Source: JAICJC01 sp963709425 (lineage in GTDB: Bacteria; Actinomycetota; Thermoleophilia; Gaiellales; JAICJC01). Taken from it: DNA of 64,000 nucleotides. A program made the position numbers and the translations under genes. The notes under the pieces were generated by a model. The model saw only the letters and a list, made by a program, of their open reading frames with translations. It did not search any database and had not been told where the DNA came from. Below are positions 48,923 through 57,442 of this stretch, piece by piece (positions within the stretch are counted from its first letter, which is position 1; each line of letters begins with the position of its first letter). Location: NCBI GenBank assembly GCA_963709425.1, contig CAVPWG010000005.1:558001-622000 (forward strand). The letters are read 5' to 3'.

Positions 48923-50320
48923 ATGACCGCGTGCGGCTGCAACGACTGGCACACCACCCAACGGGCCGCGATGCTGCGCCGGCAGGGACAGCGCGTCCCC
49001 ATCCCGCGGTCGGTGCTGGAGGGCGCGACCGCCGGCATCTCGCGGCGAGACTTCCTGCGAAACGGGGCGATCGCGACGATCACGGTGTACGGCGCGTCGA
49101 TGCTGTCGTGGAGCCGGATCTGGGAGGCCGCGGCCGCGCAGGCCGCGACGCCGGGCGGCGTCACCGACCCGATCATCGTCTCGATCTTCCTCGACGGCGG
49201 AAACGACGGCCTGAACACGCTCGTTCCGGTCGACAACCAGAACTACGCGGCGTATGCGCAGGCGCGGAACTACATCGGGCTCGACCCGAACGACTGCCTC
49301 GCGCTTGGCGGGCCGGCGGCGACGCCGGACTTCAAATGGAACCCGGCCGCAACCGGATTCCAACAGCTCTACGACGCGGGCAAGATGGCCGTGATCCCCG
49401 CCGTCGACTACCTGCCGCCCGACCTGAGCCACTTCCACTCCCGCGCCTTCTGGCAGGCCGGTGAGCTCGACCCCAACCCGGCCACCGGCTGGCTTGGACG
49501 CTGGGTCGACCAGAACGGCGATCCTTCGAACCCACTCCAGGCGCTCTCGGTCGACTGGACGCTCCAGGGCTCGATGAAGAGTGCGGCCAACCCGGTGGCG
49601 GTGCTGACCAGCCCGCAGTCGGTGCAGTACGACCTGAACGGGGTATGGACGGACGAGTCGCTCATGGTGCAGACGCTCGGCGACCTCACCCAGCGGACGC
49701 CGAAGCACGCGCAGATGGGGGCAGCCGACAAGGCCGTGGGCGGGGCGGTGGACGTCGCCAACCAGCTGGCCGGGCTCGGGACGACGACGATCCCGCCGAA
49801 CGGGTTCGGATACGGCACGAGCGGCTTCGACGAGCGCATGTCGACGCTGTCGTGGCTGATCCGCTCGAACCTGGGCGTGCGCGTCGCCTGCCTGAGCTTC
49901 GACGACGGCTTCGACTTCCACGACAACCAGGTGAACCGCCAGGCGGACGCCCTCTCGTCGCTGGGCCAGACGCTGGCCGCGTTCCAGGCCGACCTCGAGG
50001 CCCACGGCATCGCCGACCGCGTGCTGACGCTCGTGTGGAGCGAGTTCGGGCGGCGGGTGGACGACAACGACTCGGGCGGCGGCGGCACGGATCACGGCGC
50101 CGGCGGCCTCGCGATGGTCATCGGGACACACGTGACGCCCGGCATCGCGAGCCCGTTCCCGGGCATCCGCCCGGTCGATCTCGACGGCAACGGCAACCTC
50201 AAGGTGCCGGTCGACTATCGCCAGATCTACACGGAGCTCCTGGGCAACTGGATGGGCACCGACCCGGCCGCCGTCATCCCGAACGCGGCCAGCTTCAGCC
50301 CGCTGGCGCTCGTGGCGTAG
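48923..50320 (+). CDS. DUF1501-family Tat-exported protein
   Basis: 465 aa from ATG 48923 with GAGGAG upstream. Twin-arginine signal SRRDFLRNGAIATITVYGAS at residues 40-59, preceded by an unusually long N-region with CGCNDWHTTQRAAMLRRQGQ. The mature part has DUF1501 motifs: IIVSIFLDGGNDGLNTLVPV, LSHFHSRAFWQAGE, TGWLGRWVDQ, LVWSEFGRRVDDNDSGGGGTDHGAGGLAMVIG, which recall alkaline-phosphatase/sulfatase metal sites. Likely a folded enzyme or carrier moved to the cell surface by Tat. Operon with DUF1800; substrate unknown. Confidence 0.9.
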   Translation: MTACGCNDWHTTQRAAMLRRQGQRVPIPRSVLEGATAGISRRDFLRNGAIATITVYGASMLSWSRIWEAAAAQAATPGGVTDPIIVSIFLDGGNDGLNTLVPVDNQNYAAYAQARNYIGLDPNDCLALGGPAATPDFKWNPAATGFQQLYDAGKMAVIPAVDYLPPDLSHFHSRAFWQAGELDPNPATGWLGRWVDQNGDPSNPLQALSVDWTLQGSMKSAANPVAVLTSPQSVQYDLNGVWTDESLMVQTLGDLTQRTPKHAQMGAADKAVGGAVDVANQLAGLGTTTIPPNGFGYGTSGFDERMSTLSWLIRSNLGVRVACLSFDDGFDFHDNQVNRQADALSSLGQTLAAFQADLEAHGIADRVLTLVWSEFGRRVDDNDSGGGGTDHGAGGLAMVIGTHVTPGIASPFPGIRPVDLDGNGNLKVPVDYRQIYTELLGNWMGTDPAAVIPNAASFSPLALVA

Positions 50321-50332
50321 ACGCGGGGAGCC

Positions 50333-50472
50333 CGGGACCTGGTCCACCCGCGTTCACGAATGAACCGGGGGGACCTGGTCCAACCGTCGCACGAAATGCA
50401 CCGCCGGGACCAGGTCCCGAGTTTTCGTCCGAGCTTCGCCGGGACCAGGTCCCGAGTTTCGTCCGAGCTTCG
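50333..50472. repeat. Array of four GGGACC(T/A)GGTCC palindromes
   Basis: Two units in one orientation (50333-50360 and 50370-50396, GGGACCTGGTCCA followed by CCG and ending in CACGAA) are followed by two nearly identical direct copies in the other (50403-50437 and 50438-50471, GGGACCAGGTCCCGAGTTT followed by TCGTCCGAGCTTC). Each unit has a 13-base palindrome. The arrangement is like REP/BIME elements. No RAYT transposase gene is in the window. Confidence 0.7.
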
Positions 50473-50505
50473 GCCGCTCGTGGCGTCGCCCCGGCGGTTC
50501 GGGCC

Positions 50506-50511
50506 TACCAT
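50506..50511 (+). promoter_or_regulatory. -10 element TACCAT of the amidase gene
   Basis: TACCAT is 6 nt before ATG 50518; no ribosome-binding site. Confidence 0.55.
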
Positions 50512-50517
50512 GCCCTG

Positions 50518-51258
50518 ATGCGCGTCCGCACGGGCCTCCTCGCCGCGCTCGTCCTCGTGGCGTCCGCCTGCCAGCATCCGATCTTCGGCCACGGCGATGC
50601 GTCGAGCAGCGGCGGCTCTGCGGCCGTTCACCCGCCGCGCCCGCACATCGTGCAGCGCCCCATCCCGTTCCCGGCGACGCGGCGGGCCGAGACGGCTGCC
50701 TACGCGAAGCGCCACTACGGCATCGACACGTGGCGCCTCGGGCGGCCGCGGGTCATCGTGGAGCACTACACGGCGGGGACGACGTTCGAGTCGGCGTACG
50801 CCACGTTCGCGGCCGACGTGCCCGACTCGGAGCTGCACGAGCTCCCCGGCACGTGCGCGCACTTCGTGATCGACACCGACGGCACCATCTACCAGCTCGT
50901 CCGGCTCGACACGATCTGCCGGCACACGGTCGGCCTCAACTACACGGCCATCGGCATCGAGCACGTCGGGACGAGCGACGCCGAGATCCTCGGGAACGCG
51001 GCCCAGATGCGGGCCTCGCTGAGACTCACGGCATGGCTCCAGTGGCGGTACGGGATCCGGCTCCGAAACGTGATCGGCCACAACGAGAGCCTCACGAGCC
51101 CGTTCCACCACGAGCTCTACGCATCCTGGCGCTGCCAGACGCACGGCGACTGGACGGCGGCAGACATGCGCGTCTACCGGGGCCGACTGCGGTCGCTCGA
51201 CCGTCGCTACGGCGTCGAGGTCGGGCCGCCCGCGAGGCCCGTCTCGAGCGGCTGCTGA
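50518..51258 (+). CDS. N-acetylmuramoyl-L-alanine amidase-like lipoprotein
   Basis: 246 aa from leaderless ATG 50518. Lipobox LVASAC with Cys near residue 18, then a Gly/Ser/Pro linker. Amidase_2/PGRP fold: PRVIVEHYTAGTTFESAYATF with the first zinc His, GTCAHFVIDTDGTIYQLVRLDTICRHTVGLNYTAIGIEHVG with His and Tyr/Glu region, and NVIGHNESLTSPFHHELY with later His. It would cut the bond between muramic acid and the peptide in peptidoglycan, at the outer face of the membrane. The last 52 bases overlap the convergent DUF5317 gene. Confidence 0.88.
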   Translation: MRVRTGLLAALVLVASACQHPIFGHGDASSSGGSAAVHPPRPHIVQRPIPFPATRRAETAAYAKRHYGIDTWRLGRPRVIVEHYTAGTTFESAYATFAADVPDSELHELPGTCAHFVIDTDGTIYQLVRLDTICRHTVGLNYTAIGIEHVGTSDAEILGNAAQMRASLRLTAWLQWRYGIRLRNVIGHNESLTSPFHHELYASWRCQTHGDWTAADMRVYRGRLRSLDRRYGVEVGPPARPVSSGC

Positions 51259-51809
51259 CGTCGCAGCCGGCCGACGAGGGGCACGCGCCCGCCCATCGCC
51301 GCCGAGACCATCACGACGGCACCCACGGCGATCAGGACGTCGCCGACCGAGTACACGTTCCCGCCGGGGATCCAGTGCGGCACGGCCCAGCGGTCGACCA
51401 GCCACGCCAGGTGCGGGTGGCTCGCGACGACCTCGTTGTTGTGCGGCCCGGTGTAGGTGTGGCCGGCCTCCCGAAGCGCGGAGGGAAGCCCGGGCATGTG
51501 GCCGCCGTTTGCGAGCACCGCGACCAGGTTCGACGCCATGCCGAGCCCGACGATGGCGGCGCCCTTCACGCGCAGGTTGCACGCCGCGGCGACGACGAGG
51601 CAGGCGTAGGACGCGAGCCAGAGCCCGATCGCCATCCGGTCGCCCACGCTCCACGGCAGGGTCTGAGACGGAAAGGCGACGATCTGCAGGCCGATCGCCG
51701 TGTAGAAGAGCCACATCGCCTGCAGGCGAAGGTCGGCCAGCCGCGAGAGCCGGCCGCCGAGCGCCCATCCGGCGGCGATCCCCAGCCCGACTGCCAGGAG
51801 GAGCACCAT
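51207..51809 (-). CDS. DUF5317 membrane protein
   Basis: 200 aa, five or six hydrophobic segments: MVLLLAVGLGIAAGWALGG, LQAMWLFYTAIGLQIVAF, AIGLWLASYACLVVAAACNL, IVGLGMASNLVAVLANGGHMPG and VGDVLIAVGAVVMVSAAM. The NGGHMPG segment followed by a loop with His residues is typical of DUF5317. Function unknown. ATG 51809 overlaps the GGDEF/HD-GYP stop by 4 nt, so the two are co-translated; a functional link to c-di-GMP control is inferred. Confidence 0.86.
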   Translation of the reverse strand: MVLLLAVGLGIAAGWALGGRLSRLADLRLQAMWLFYTAIGLQIVAFPSQTLPWSVGDRMAIGLWLASYACLVVAAACNLRVKGAAIVGLGMASNLVAVLANGGHMPGLPSALREAGHTYTGPHNNEVVASHPHLAWLVDRWAVPHWIPGGNVYSVGDVLIAVGAVVMVSAAMGGRVPLVGRLRRQQPLETGLAGGPTSTP

Positions 51810-53668
51810 CAGCCGGCCGCGCTCTCGAGCCCGCCGAGGTGCGAGCTGTCGGAGGCGAGGTACTGCTCGAGCGCGGCGACGATGCGCGCGTCGAACTGGG
51901 TCCAGCTGCGCCGGCGGAGCTCTGCGAATGCCGCCTCGACCGTGCCCGCGGCGCGGTACGCGCGATCGGATGTCATCGCGTCGAACGCGTCCGCGACGAG
52001 GATGATGCGCGACCCGAGCGGGATCTCGTCGCCCGCGAGACCCAGCGGATAGCCGGAGCCGTCCCACCACTCGTGGTGGTGGCGGATCCATCGGTCGACC
52101 GGCGAGACGCCCAGCCCCTCGAGGAGCCGGTAGCCCAGCTCCGGGTGCTCGCGCATGATCCGCAGCTCGTCGGGATCGAGCTTGCCGGGCTTCTGAAGGA
52201 TGCGGTCGGGGATGGCGATCTTGCCGAGGTCGTGCAGGAGGCCCGCCAGCCGGACCTGCTCCACCGTCTCGAGGTCGAGGCCCATCGAGCGCGCGATCCC
52301 CTCGGCCAGGCGAGACACCGACTGGGAGTGGGCGCCGGCGTAGGTGTCCTTCGCGTCGACGACGCGGATCAGGCCCTCGGCGGCGCGCAGGCGCGCGGTG
52401 CGCTCCGCGACGCCCGCGATCTCGGCCGGCGTGTAGATCCGCACCACCGAGTCGGAGTAGAGGCACGAGCGGTTCTTGCCGTGGTTCTTGGCCCAGTAGA
52501 GAGACGCGTCGACGACCCTCAGGAGCTCGTCGCGATCGTCCGCATGGTCCGGGTAGGTTGCGACGCCGGCGCTCACGGTGACCGGCTCAGCGTGCGGGAA
52601 CGACGTCTGCCAGAGACGGTGGTGGACGCGCTCCACATCCGCATACGCGATCGGCCCGGGCCGATCCGCGAGGATCAGCGCGAACTCCTCGCCGCCGACC
52701 CGGTAGGCCGCGTCGGCCCCGAACGCCTCGAGCAGCACCTCCGACACCTGCTGGAGGACGCGGTCGCCGACAGGATGCCCATAGCGGTCGTTGATGCTCT
52801 TGAAGTCGTCGAGGTCGATCAGCGCGAGCGAGACGGTCGCGCGAGTCGACGCGGCCAGCGCAAGCGCCTCGCGCAGGTCGGTCTGGAACGAGCGGTGGTT
52901 CCCGAGGCCGGTGAGCGCGTCGGTCTCGGCGTCGCGCACGGCGAGCACGGTCCGGTAGGCGTAGCGCTGGTAGAGCGCGAGGGCGAAGAGCGGTCCCGCC
53001 AGCAGGATCTCGAGCGTCGGGTTCACCTTCCACAGCGAGACCGCCAGCGCCGAGATGAAGGCCATGATGAGGAACGCCGGCCCCGAGTGGCTCATGTACT
53101 CGTGGGACATCCGCCGGAGAGGGACGCCCTGCGCCAGCGTCACGGCGATGGCGACGAGCATGACGTTGGTGACCAGATACGCGGCGCCGCCTGAGAAGGC
53201 GAGCACGACGAGGGTGTCGGCGTTCGCCGCGCCGATTCGCGTGCCGTCCACGCCGAGCAGGAACGCCGGCAGGGCCGAGGCGAACGCTGAGAGCCCATAC
53301 GTCGCCGCGTTGAATGCGCCGCGGAGCGACACGCCTCGCTCGACGATCTCGACGGCGGCCGCAGCCACGAGCGCGGCCAGGACGGCGTACTGCCAGCCGA
53401 AGAGCACCTGTGCGGAGAGCAGGAAAACGAACGCCAGCGAGACGCGCCGGTGGCCCTGCTCGTCGAGCGGGACCGGCTTGGCCTCAGCTGCGAGCGCGGC
53501 CGCCGCGAACGCGACCACGCCGACCATGACATCGGCCGGCGGAGGGGCTGAGGCAATCTTCAGAATCGCCCCGACCGCGACCGGTACGGTCACCGAGATG
53601 ACGGCGACGGCGTACCAGAGCAGTCGAGGCGGATACGTTTGGGACGGAGATGTTGCTCGGGAGCTCAC
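51809..53668 (-). CDS. Membrane GGDEF plus HD-GYP cyclic-di-GMP protein
   Basis: 619 aa from GTG 53668. An N-terminal membrane sensor of about eight helices (residues ~15-230: YAVAVISVTVPVAVGAIL, VGVVAFAAAALAAEA, and so on) leads to a GGDEF domain with active-site GGEEF (YRVGGEEFALILADR) and no obvious RxxD inhibitory site. The C-terminal HD-GYP domain has HDLGKIAIPDRIL and HHEWWDGSGYPLGL. Thus both synthesis (diguanylate cyclase) and degradation (phosphodiesterase) sites look intact. The signal is unknown. First gene of an operon with DUF5317. The exact start is uncertain because no convincing promoter or ribosome-binding site precedes the GTG. Confidence 0.9.
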   Translation of the reverse strand: MSSRATSPSQTYPPRLLWYAVAVISVTVPVAVGAILKIASAPPPADVMVGVVAFAAAALAAEAKPVPLDEQGHRRVSLAFVFLLSAQVLFGWQYAVLAALVAAAAVEIVERGVSLRGAFNAATYGLSAFASALPAFLLGVDGTRIGAANADTLVVLAFSGGAAYLVTNVMLVAIAVTLAQGVPLRRMSHEYMSHSGPAFLIMAFISALAVSLWKVNPTLEILLAGPLFALALYQRYAYRTVLAVRDAETDALTGLGNHRSFQTDLREALALAASTRATVSLALIDLDDFKSINDRYGHPVGDRVLQQVSEVLLEAFGADAAYRVGGEEFALILADRPGPIAYADVERVHHRLWQTSFPHAEPVTVSAGVATYPDHADDRDELLRVVDASLYWAKNHGKNRSCLYSDSVVRIYTPAEIAGVAERTARLRAAEGLIRVVDAKDTYAGAHSQSVSRLAEGIARSMGLDLETVEQVRLAGLLHDLGKIAIPDRILQKPGKLDPDELRIMREHPELGYRLLEGLGVSPVDRWIRHHHEWWDGSGYPLGLAGDEIPLGSRIILVADAFDAMTSDRAYRAAGTVEAAFAELRRRSWTQFDARIVAALEQYLASDSSHLGGLESAAG

Positions 53669-53733
53669 TGGCGGTCGGGAGTGTTATCGGCCGCTCCCGG
53701 CAGCGATGTGAGCACCAGGGATCGCTCGGGTGC

Positions 53734-53835
53734 TCAGGCGACCCAGCGAACGCCGGCGCCCGACGACACGACGAATGACGCGATGGCGGCGAGCGCCAGG
53801 GCGACGCGCAAAGTGCGGTGGTTCCACTTGATCAT
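53734..53835 (-). CDS. Very small hydrophobic protein
   Basis: 33 aa: MIKWNHRTLRVALALAAIAS then FVVSSGAGVRWVA. A basic N-terminus, one hydrophobic helix and a short tail make it a possible single-pass membrane microprotein or a small secreted peptide. Third positions are G/C-rich as in neighbouring genes. AAAGG lies about 10 nt before the ATG. It is transcribed toward the GGDEF/HD-GYP gene. Confidence 0.5.
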   Translation of the reverse strand: MIKWNHRTLRVALALAAIASFVVSSGAGVRWVA

Positions 53836-54028
53836 GATCCGCGGCCTTTCTTGGTCGTGTTCCAGGGGTGAGGCGACGTCCGCGACCGCCGGCGAGGGGA
53901 GGGCGGTGGCCGGAGCAGAGGCTCTTCGGGGGGCCGAACGGCGTCTGTCTCGTCATAGCGACGGACGCGGTATGCAGGAATGCCCCGATCGGGGGAATGC
54001 AGGCAGGCTCTGGAAGCGCGACCTCCGT

Positions 54029-55216
54029 CTACCCGCGTGCGTGCAGGGCCCCGCCGGGGCCCACCCGGATGCCCCGCGAGCCGAGATCCGCACGTGAGAG
54101 CTGGGCCACGAGCGCCGCCGCGGCGCCCGACGGATCGGGCACCGGCTGCCCGGCCCCCTCGAGCCGGACCGACACGAGCCGGCCGGAGCGAAACCGCCCG
54201 TCGGCGGCGAGCGTCACGCGCAGGACGACCGACTCTCCCAGGGCGCCCTCGAGGCTGAAGTTGTGGTATCCGGCGAAGTTCCCGAGGCTGTAGGCGATCA
54301 GACGGCGGTGGTAGAGCTCCATGGCCCGCAGGACGTGCGGCCCCGAGCCCAGCACCAGGTCGGCGCCGGCGTCGACGGCCATGTGCGCGAAGGCCTCGGG
54401 GTTGCCGCGATCCTCGCCGAGGTAGATCTCCTCGCCTCCCGTGAGATGGAGCGCGGACGTCCCCTCGGCGCCGGCGTGGATCGCGCAGACGACGAGATCG
54501 GCCCTGCGATCGGCGCGGTGGATCAGCTTACGGGCGGCGCGGAGGTCGGTCAGCGACGCCGTGTTGGGGTACGGCGCGAATCCCACGAACGCGATCCGCA
54601 GGCCCTTCGTGCGGACGATCGTGATCTCGCCGGGCAGGCCGGTCTGGGCGATGCCGGCGCGGTGAAGCGCCCGCACCGTGTCGTCCTCCCCCGCCTGGCC
54701 GAAGTCGAAGGAGTGGTTGTTGGCGTTCGAGAGGACGGTGAAGCCCGACTGCCGCAGGGCGCGGGCATAGTCCGGCGGCACCCGAAAGGCGAAGCACGAC
54801 GGCGACGGCGCGCCGCCGCACTTCGATGCCGCGGCATCGGTGAGCGTCCCCTCGAGGTTCCCGAAGACGACGTCGCCGGTGAGCGCGGAGCGCATCCGGC
54901 CGAGATACGTCCCGGGAGACGGCGCCAGGGTGGGCGTGATACCGAGCATCGTGTCGCCGACGGCTGCGATCTTGACGGTTCCATGGGGCGTCTCGGTCAC
55001 GGGCGGAGCCGGCGTCGACGGCGTCGACGTTCGCGGGTGGGCGCCGGCGGCGCGCGAGTGCGGGTCTGTCCCCGATTGCGATGAGACGGCAGCGGCAACC
55101 GCGAAGCCGGCGACAACCGCCATCGCGAGGCCAAGCAAGGCGAGTGCGATCCTCCGCCGGCGACGTCGGCGCCGGCGGGCCGAGTCGCGGCCGTCGTGTG
55201 CGCCGAAGTCGTCCAA
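54029..55216 (-). CDS. CapA-like (PGA_cap) metallophosphatase-fold protein
   Basis: 395 aa from TTG 55216. A run of nine Arg (residues ~14-22) precedes one helix (IALALLGLAMAVVAGFAVAAAV); a Pro/Thr linker follows, so it is anchored with the enzyme outside. Calcineurin-like motifs of the CapA family are present: KIAAVGDTMLG, VVFGNLEGTLTD, LSNANNHSFDFG, VVCAIHAGAE and LVLGSGPHVLRAMELY. CapA relatives support poly-gamma-glutamate or related polymers, but no CapB/CapC genes lie nearby, so the substrate is open. Divergent from the M20 gene by 22 bases. Confidence 0.88.
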   Translation of the reverse strand: MDDFGAHDGRDSARRRRRRRRRIALALLGLAMAVVAGFAVAAAVSSQSGTDPHSRAAGAHPRTSTPSTPAPPVTETPHGTVKIAAVGDTMLGITPTLAPSPGTYLGRMRSALTGDVVFGNLEGTLTDAAASKCGGAPSPSCFAFRVPPDYARALRQSGFTVLSNANNHSFDFGQAGEDDTVRALHRAGIAQTGLPGEITIVRTKGLRIAFVGFAPYPNTASLTDLRAARKLIHRADRRADLVVCAIHAGAEGTSALHLTGGEEIYLGEDRGNPEAFAHMAVDAGADLVLGSGPHVLRAMELYHRRLIAYSLGNFAGYHNFSLEGALGESVVLRVTLAADGRFRSGRLVSVRLEGAGQPVPDPSGAAAALVAQLSRADLGSRGIRVGPGGALHARG

Positions 55217-55224
55217 CGGTCACC

Positions 55225-55230
55225 TATCAT
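55225..55230 (+). promoter_or_regulatory. -10 element TATCAT of the ArgE/DapE-like gene
   Basis: TATCAT is 8 nt before GTG 55239; no ribosome-binding site. Confidence 0.5.
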
Positions 55231-55238
55231 CGCCGACA

Positions 55239-56543
55239 GTGACGCTGGAGCAGCGCATCCTCGACGAGGTTGCCGCCGGGCGCGAGGAGCTGGTCGAGCT
55301 GACGTCTACGCTGATCGGCTTCGACACGACCGCGCGGGAGCCACACGATCCGGCCCGCGCCGAGGCCGACCTGCAGGCCTACCTCGGCGAGCGCCTCGGA
55401 CGGGCGGGCGCCGCCGTGGACGTCTGGGAGCCCGCGCCGGGCGACGTCGCGGGCACGCGCCAGATCCCCGGCGGCCTGACCTTCGAGGGCCGCCCGCAGC
55501 TCGCCGCCCGGTTCGCCGGCGCGGGCGGCGGCCACAGCCTGCTCCTGAACGGCCACATCGACGTCGTCCCGTCCGACCCGCGTGAGCGGTGGACGAGCGA
55601 CCCGAATCGGGCCGAGGTCCGCGACGGCGAGCTGTACGGGCGGGGCGCGTGCGACATGAAGGGCGGCGTCGCGTGCATGGTCTACGCGACCGAGGTGCTC
55701 TCGCGGCTGGGCGTGAAGCTCGCCGGCGATGTGGTCGTGAACACCGTCACCGATGAGGAGTCGTCGGGCGCCGGAGGCCTCGCCGCCGCGCGCCACGGCG
55801 TCCGCGCAGACGCCGGCATCGTGCCGGAGCCGACGGCGTTCGAGGTCTGGGTGGCGTGCCGCGGCTCACTGACGCCAACCATCACCGTCGAGGGCCGGCC
55901 CGGCCATGCCGAGATGGCGCAGCCGCACTGGCAGGCCGGCGGCGCCGTGAACGCCATCGAGAAGATGGGGGTCGTCCTGGACGCTGTGCGGCGCCTGCGC
56001 GAGGAATGGAACGGCCGGCCCGACAAGCAGCATCCGCACCTGTCGTCGGGGACGATCGTGCCCGTCAAGATCTCCGGCGGCGAGTGGGCGGTCACCTACC
56101 CGGCGTCCTGCTCGCTCACCTGCGAGGTCATGTACATGCCGGGGAACGCCGACGGCGACGGCTGGGGGCGCGAGGTGGAGTCCGAGATCGAGGCCTGGAT
56201 CGCGAACGCCGCGGCCTCAGATCCCTGGCTCAGGCTGCATCCGCCCACCATTCAGTGGGCACTCGACATCCCGCCGGCCGAGGTCGATGCGGGCCACCCC
56301 ATCGTCGACGCCGTCGCCAGGGCCAGCGCGGCGGCCGGCGAGCCGCCTTCGCTGGGCGGCCTCGACTCGTGGTTCGACGCAGCGACGTTCACGCGGTTCG
56401 CCGACACGCCGTCGATCGGCTTCGGGCCGCGGTCGCTCGCCTGGGGGCACACGATCGACGAGCACGTCCCCGTCGACGATCTCGTCTCGTGCACTTCGGC
56501 GCTCGCGCTGGCGGCCGTCGACTACTGCGGGGTGGCCGGGTGA
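55239..56543 (+). CDS. M20 peptidase, ArgE/DapE-type deacylase
   Basis: 434 aa from leaderless GTG 55239. M20 catalytic motifs: SLLLNGHIDVVPSD with the first His, GRGACDMKGGVACM with bridging Asp, VVNTVTDEESSGAGG with the catalytic Glu pair, and a C-terminal GHTIDEHVPVDDL with the last His. The lid domain spans about 195-330 (TPTITVEGRPGHAEMAQPHW). The family removes acyl groups from amino acids, such as acetylornithine or succinyl-diaminopimelate, in the cytosol; neither pathway is encoded nearby. First gene of an operon with GNAT and cupin genes. Confidence 0.9.
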   Translation: MTLEQRILDEVAAGREELVELTSTLIGFDTTAREPHDPARAEADLQAYLGERLGRAGAAVDVWEPAPGDVAGTRQIPGGLTFEGRPQLAARFAGAGGGHSLLLNGHIDVVPSDPRERWTSDPNRAEVRDGELYGRGACDMKGGVACMVYATEVLSRLGVKLAGDVVVNTVTDEESSGAGGLAAARHGVRADAGIVPEPTAFEVWVACRGSLTPTITVEGRPGHAEMAQPHWQAGGAVNAIEKMGVVLDAVRRLREEWNGRPDKQHPHLSSGTIVPVKISGGEWAVTYPASCSLTCEVMYMPGNADGDGWGREVESEIEAWIANAAASDPWLRLHPPTIQWALDIPPAEVDAGHPIVDAVARASAAAGEPPSLGGLDSWFDAATFTRFADTPSIGFGPRSLAWGHTIDEHVPVDDLVSCTSALALAAVDYCGVAG

Positions 56544-56974
56544 CCGCCGCGCCACGGCTCGCGACGTCCGACGACGCCGAGGTGATCACCCGGCTCCTCA
56601 AGGCGTTCTTCAGCCACGAGGGACGCGAGGTGCGCCACCTGCGCCAGAACGTCGAGGCGATCCTGGACGATCCGGGCCGCGGCTTCTTCACCCTCGCGGG
56701 GGAGTCGGCGGTGGCCACGACCACGGTCCGCATCTCCGCCGGCGGCGGCGCCTCGGCCGAGATCGAGGAGATCTGGGTGCAGCCGTCGGCGCGCGGGCGG
56801 GGCATCGGTTCACGGCTCCTGCGAAGCGCCGTGGCGGAGTGCCGCCGGCGTGGAATACAGTCGATCGAGCTTCGCGTCACGCCGGACGACCACGAGGTGG
56901 GGATCCCCGACTTCTATCTGAAGCAGGGCTTCCGCGATCGGGGCCGGCAGATCATGGAGTTCGCAGGCGAGTAA
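56540..56974 (+). CDS. GNAT-family N-acetyltransferase
   Basis: 144 aa from GTG 56540, overlapping the M20 stop by 4 nt. GNAT fold: RLATSDDAEVITRLLKAFFSHEG, EIEEIWVQPSARGRGIGSRLLRSAVAECRRRGIQSIELRV with acetyl-CoA-binding ARGRGIG, and FYLKQGFRDRGRQIM. An acetyltransferase co-translated with a deacylase suggests that the two act on related N-acyl compounds, which is inference. The upstream ribosome-binding site is not needed with the overlapping stop. Confidence 0.87.
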   Translation: MTAAPRLATSDDAEVITRLLKAFFSHEGREVRHLRQNVEAILDDPGRGFFTLAGESAVATTTVRISAGGGASAEIEEIWVQPSARGRGIGSRLLRSAVAECRRRGIQSIELRVTPDDHEVGIPDFYLKQGFRDRGRQIMEFAGE

Positions 56975-56994
56975 CCACCGAGGGAGGGCTCCGG

Positions 56995-57387
56995 ATGAGC
57001 ACCACGCAGGAAGGCACCGGCTGGAAGGTGGCCGACGTCAACGAGATCCCGCCGGTGAAGCCGGACTGGCCGCCGACCTGGAAGTCGATACGCCACCACT
57101 TCGGGATCAGCGCGTTCGGGATGAACGCCGTCACGAAGGACGCGGGGAACGTGCTCATCCCCGAGCACGACGAGCGCTCGTCGGGCCAGGAGGAGCTGTA
57201 CTTCGTCCACGCCGGCGAGGTGCGGGCGACCATGGACGGCGAAGCGGTCACGATCCCGGCCGGCGGAATGGTGTCGGTCGGCCCGGCCGTGACGCGGAAG
57301 ATCGAGGCCACCGCGTCCCCGACCACGCTCGTGGCCGTCGGCGGGACGCCGGGGAAGGCCTACGAGATCGGCGACTGGGAGAAGTAG
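56995..57387 (+). CDS. Cupin-domain protein
   Basis: 130 aa from ATG 56995 with GAGGGAGG upstream. One cupin barrel: EHDERSSGQEELYFVHAGEVRATMDGEAVTIPAGGMVSVGPAVTRKIEA. The metal-binding residues (His/Glu in EHDERSSGQEELYFV) are partly retained. Likely a small metal-binding protein, isomerase or dioxygenase-like; the substrate is unknown. Third gene of the M20 operon, 20 bases after the GNAT gene. Confidence 0.86.
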   Translation: MSTTQEGTGWKVADVNEIPPVKPDWPPTWKSIRHHFGISAFGMNAVTKDAGNVLIPEHDERSSGQEELYFVHAGEVRATMDGEAVTIPAGGMVSVGPAVTRKIEATASPTTLVAVGGTPGKAYEIGDWEK

Positions 57388-57442
57388 GCCGAAGCGATGG
57401 AGGTCAGGCCGACCGCGACGACGGCCGGTCACGGCTCGAGGG

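Noticed and set aside
50333..50472. CRISPR-like array
   Set aside because: The repeats are short palindromes in mixed orientation without regular spacers; no cas genes are in the window.
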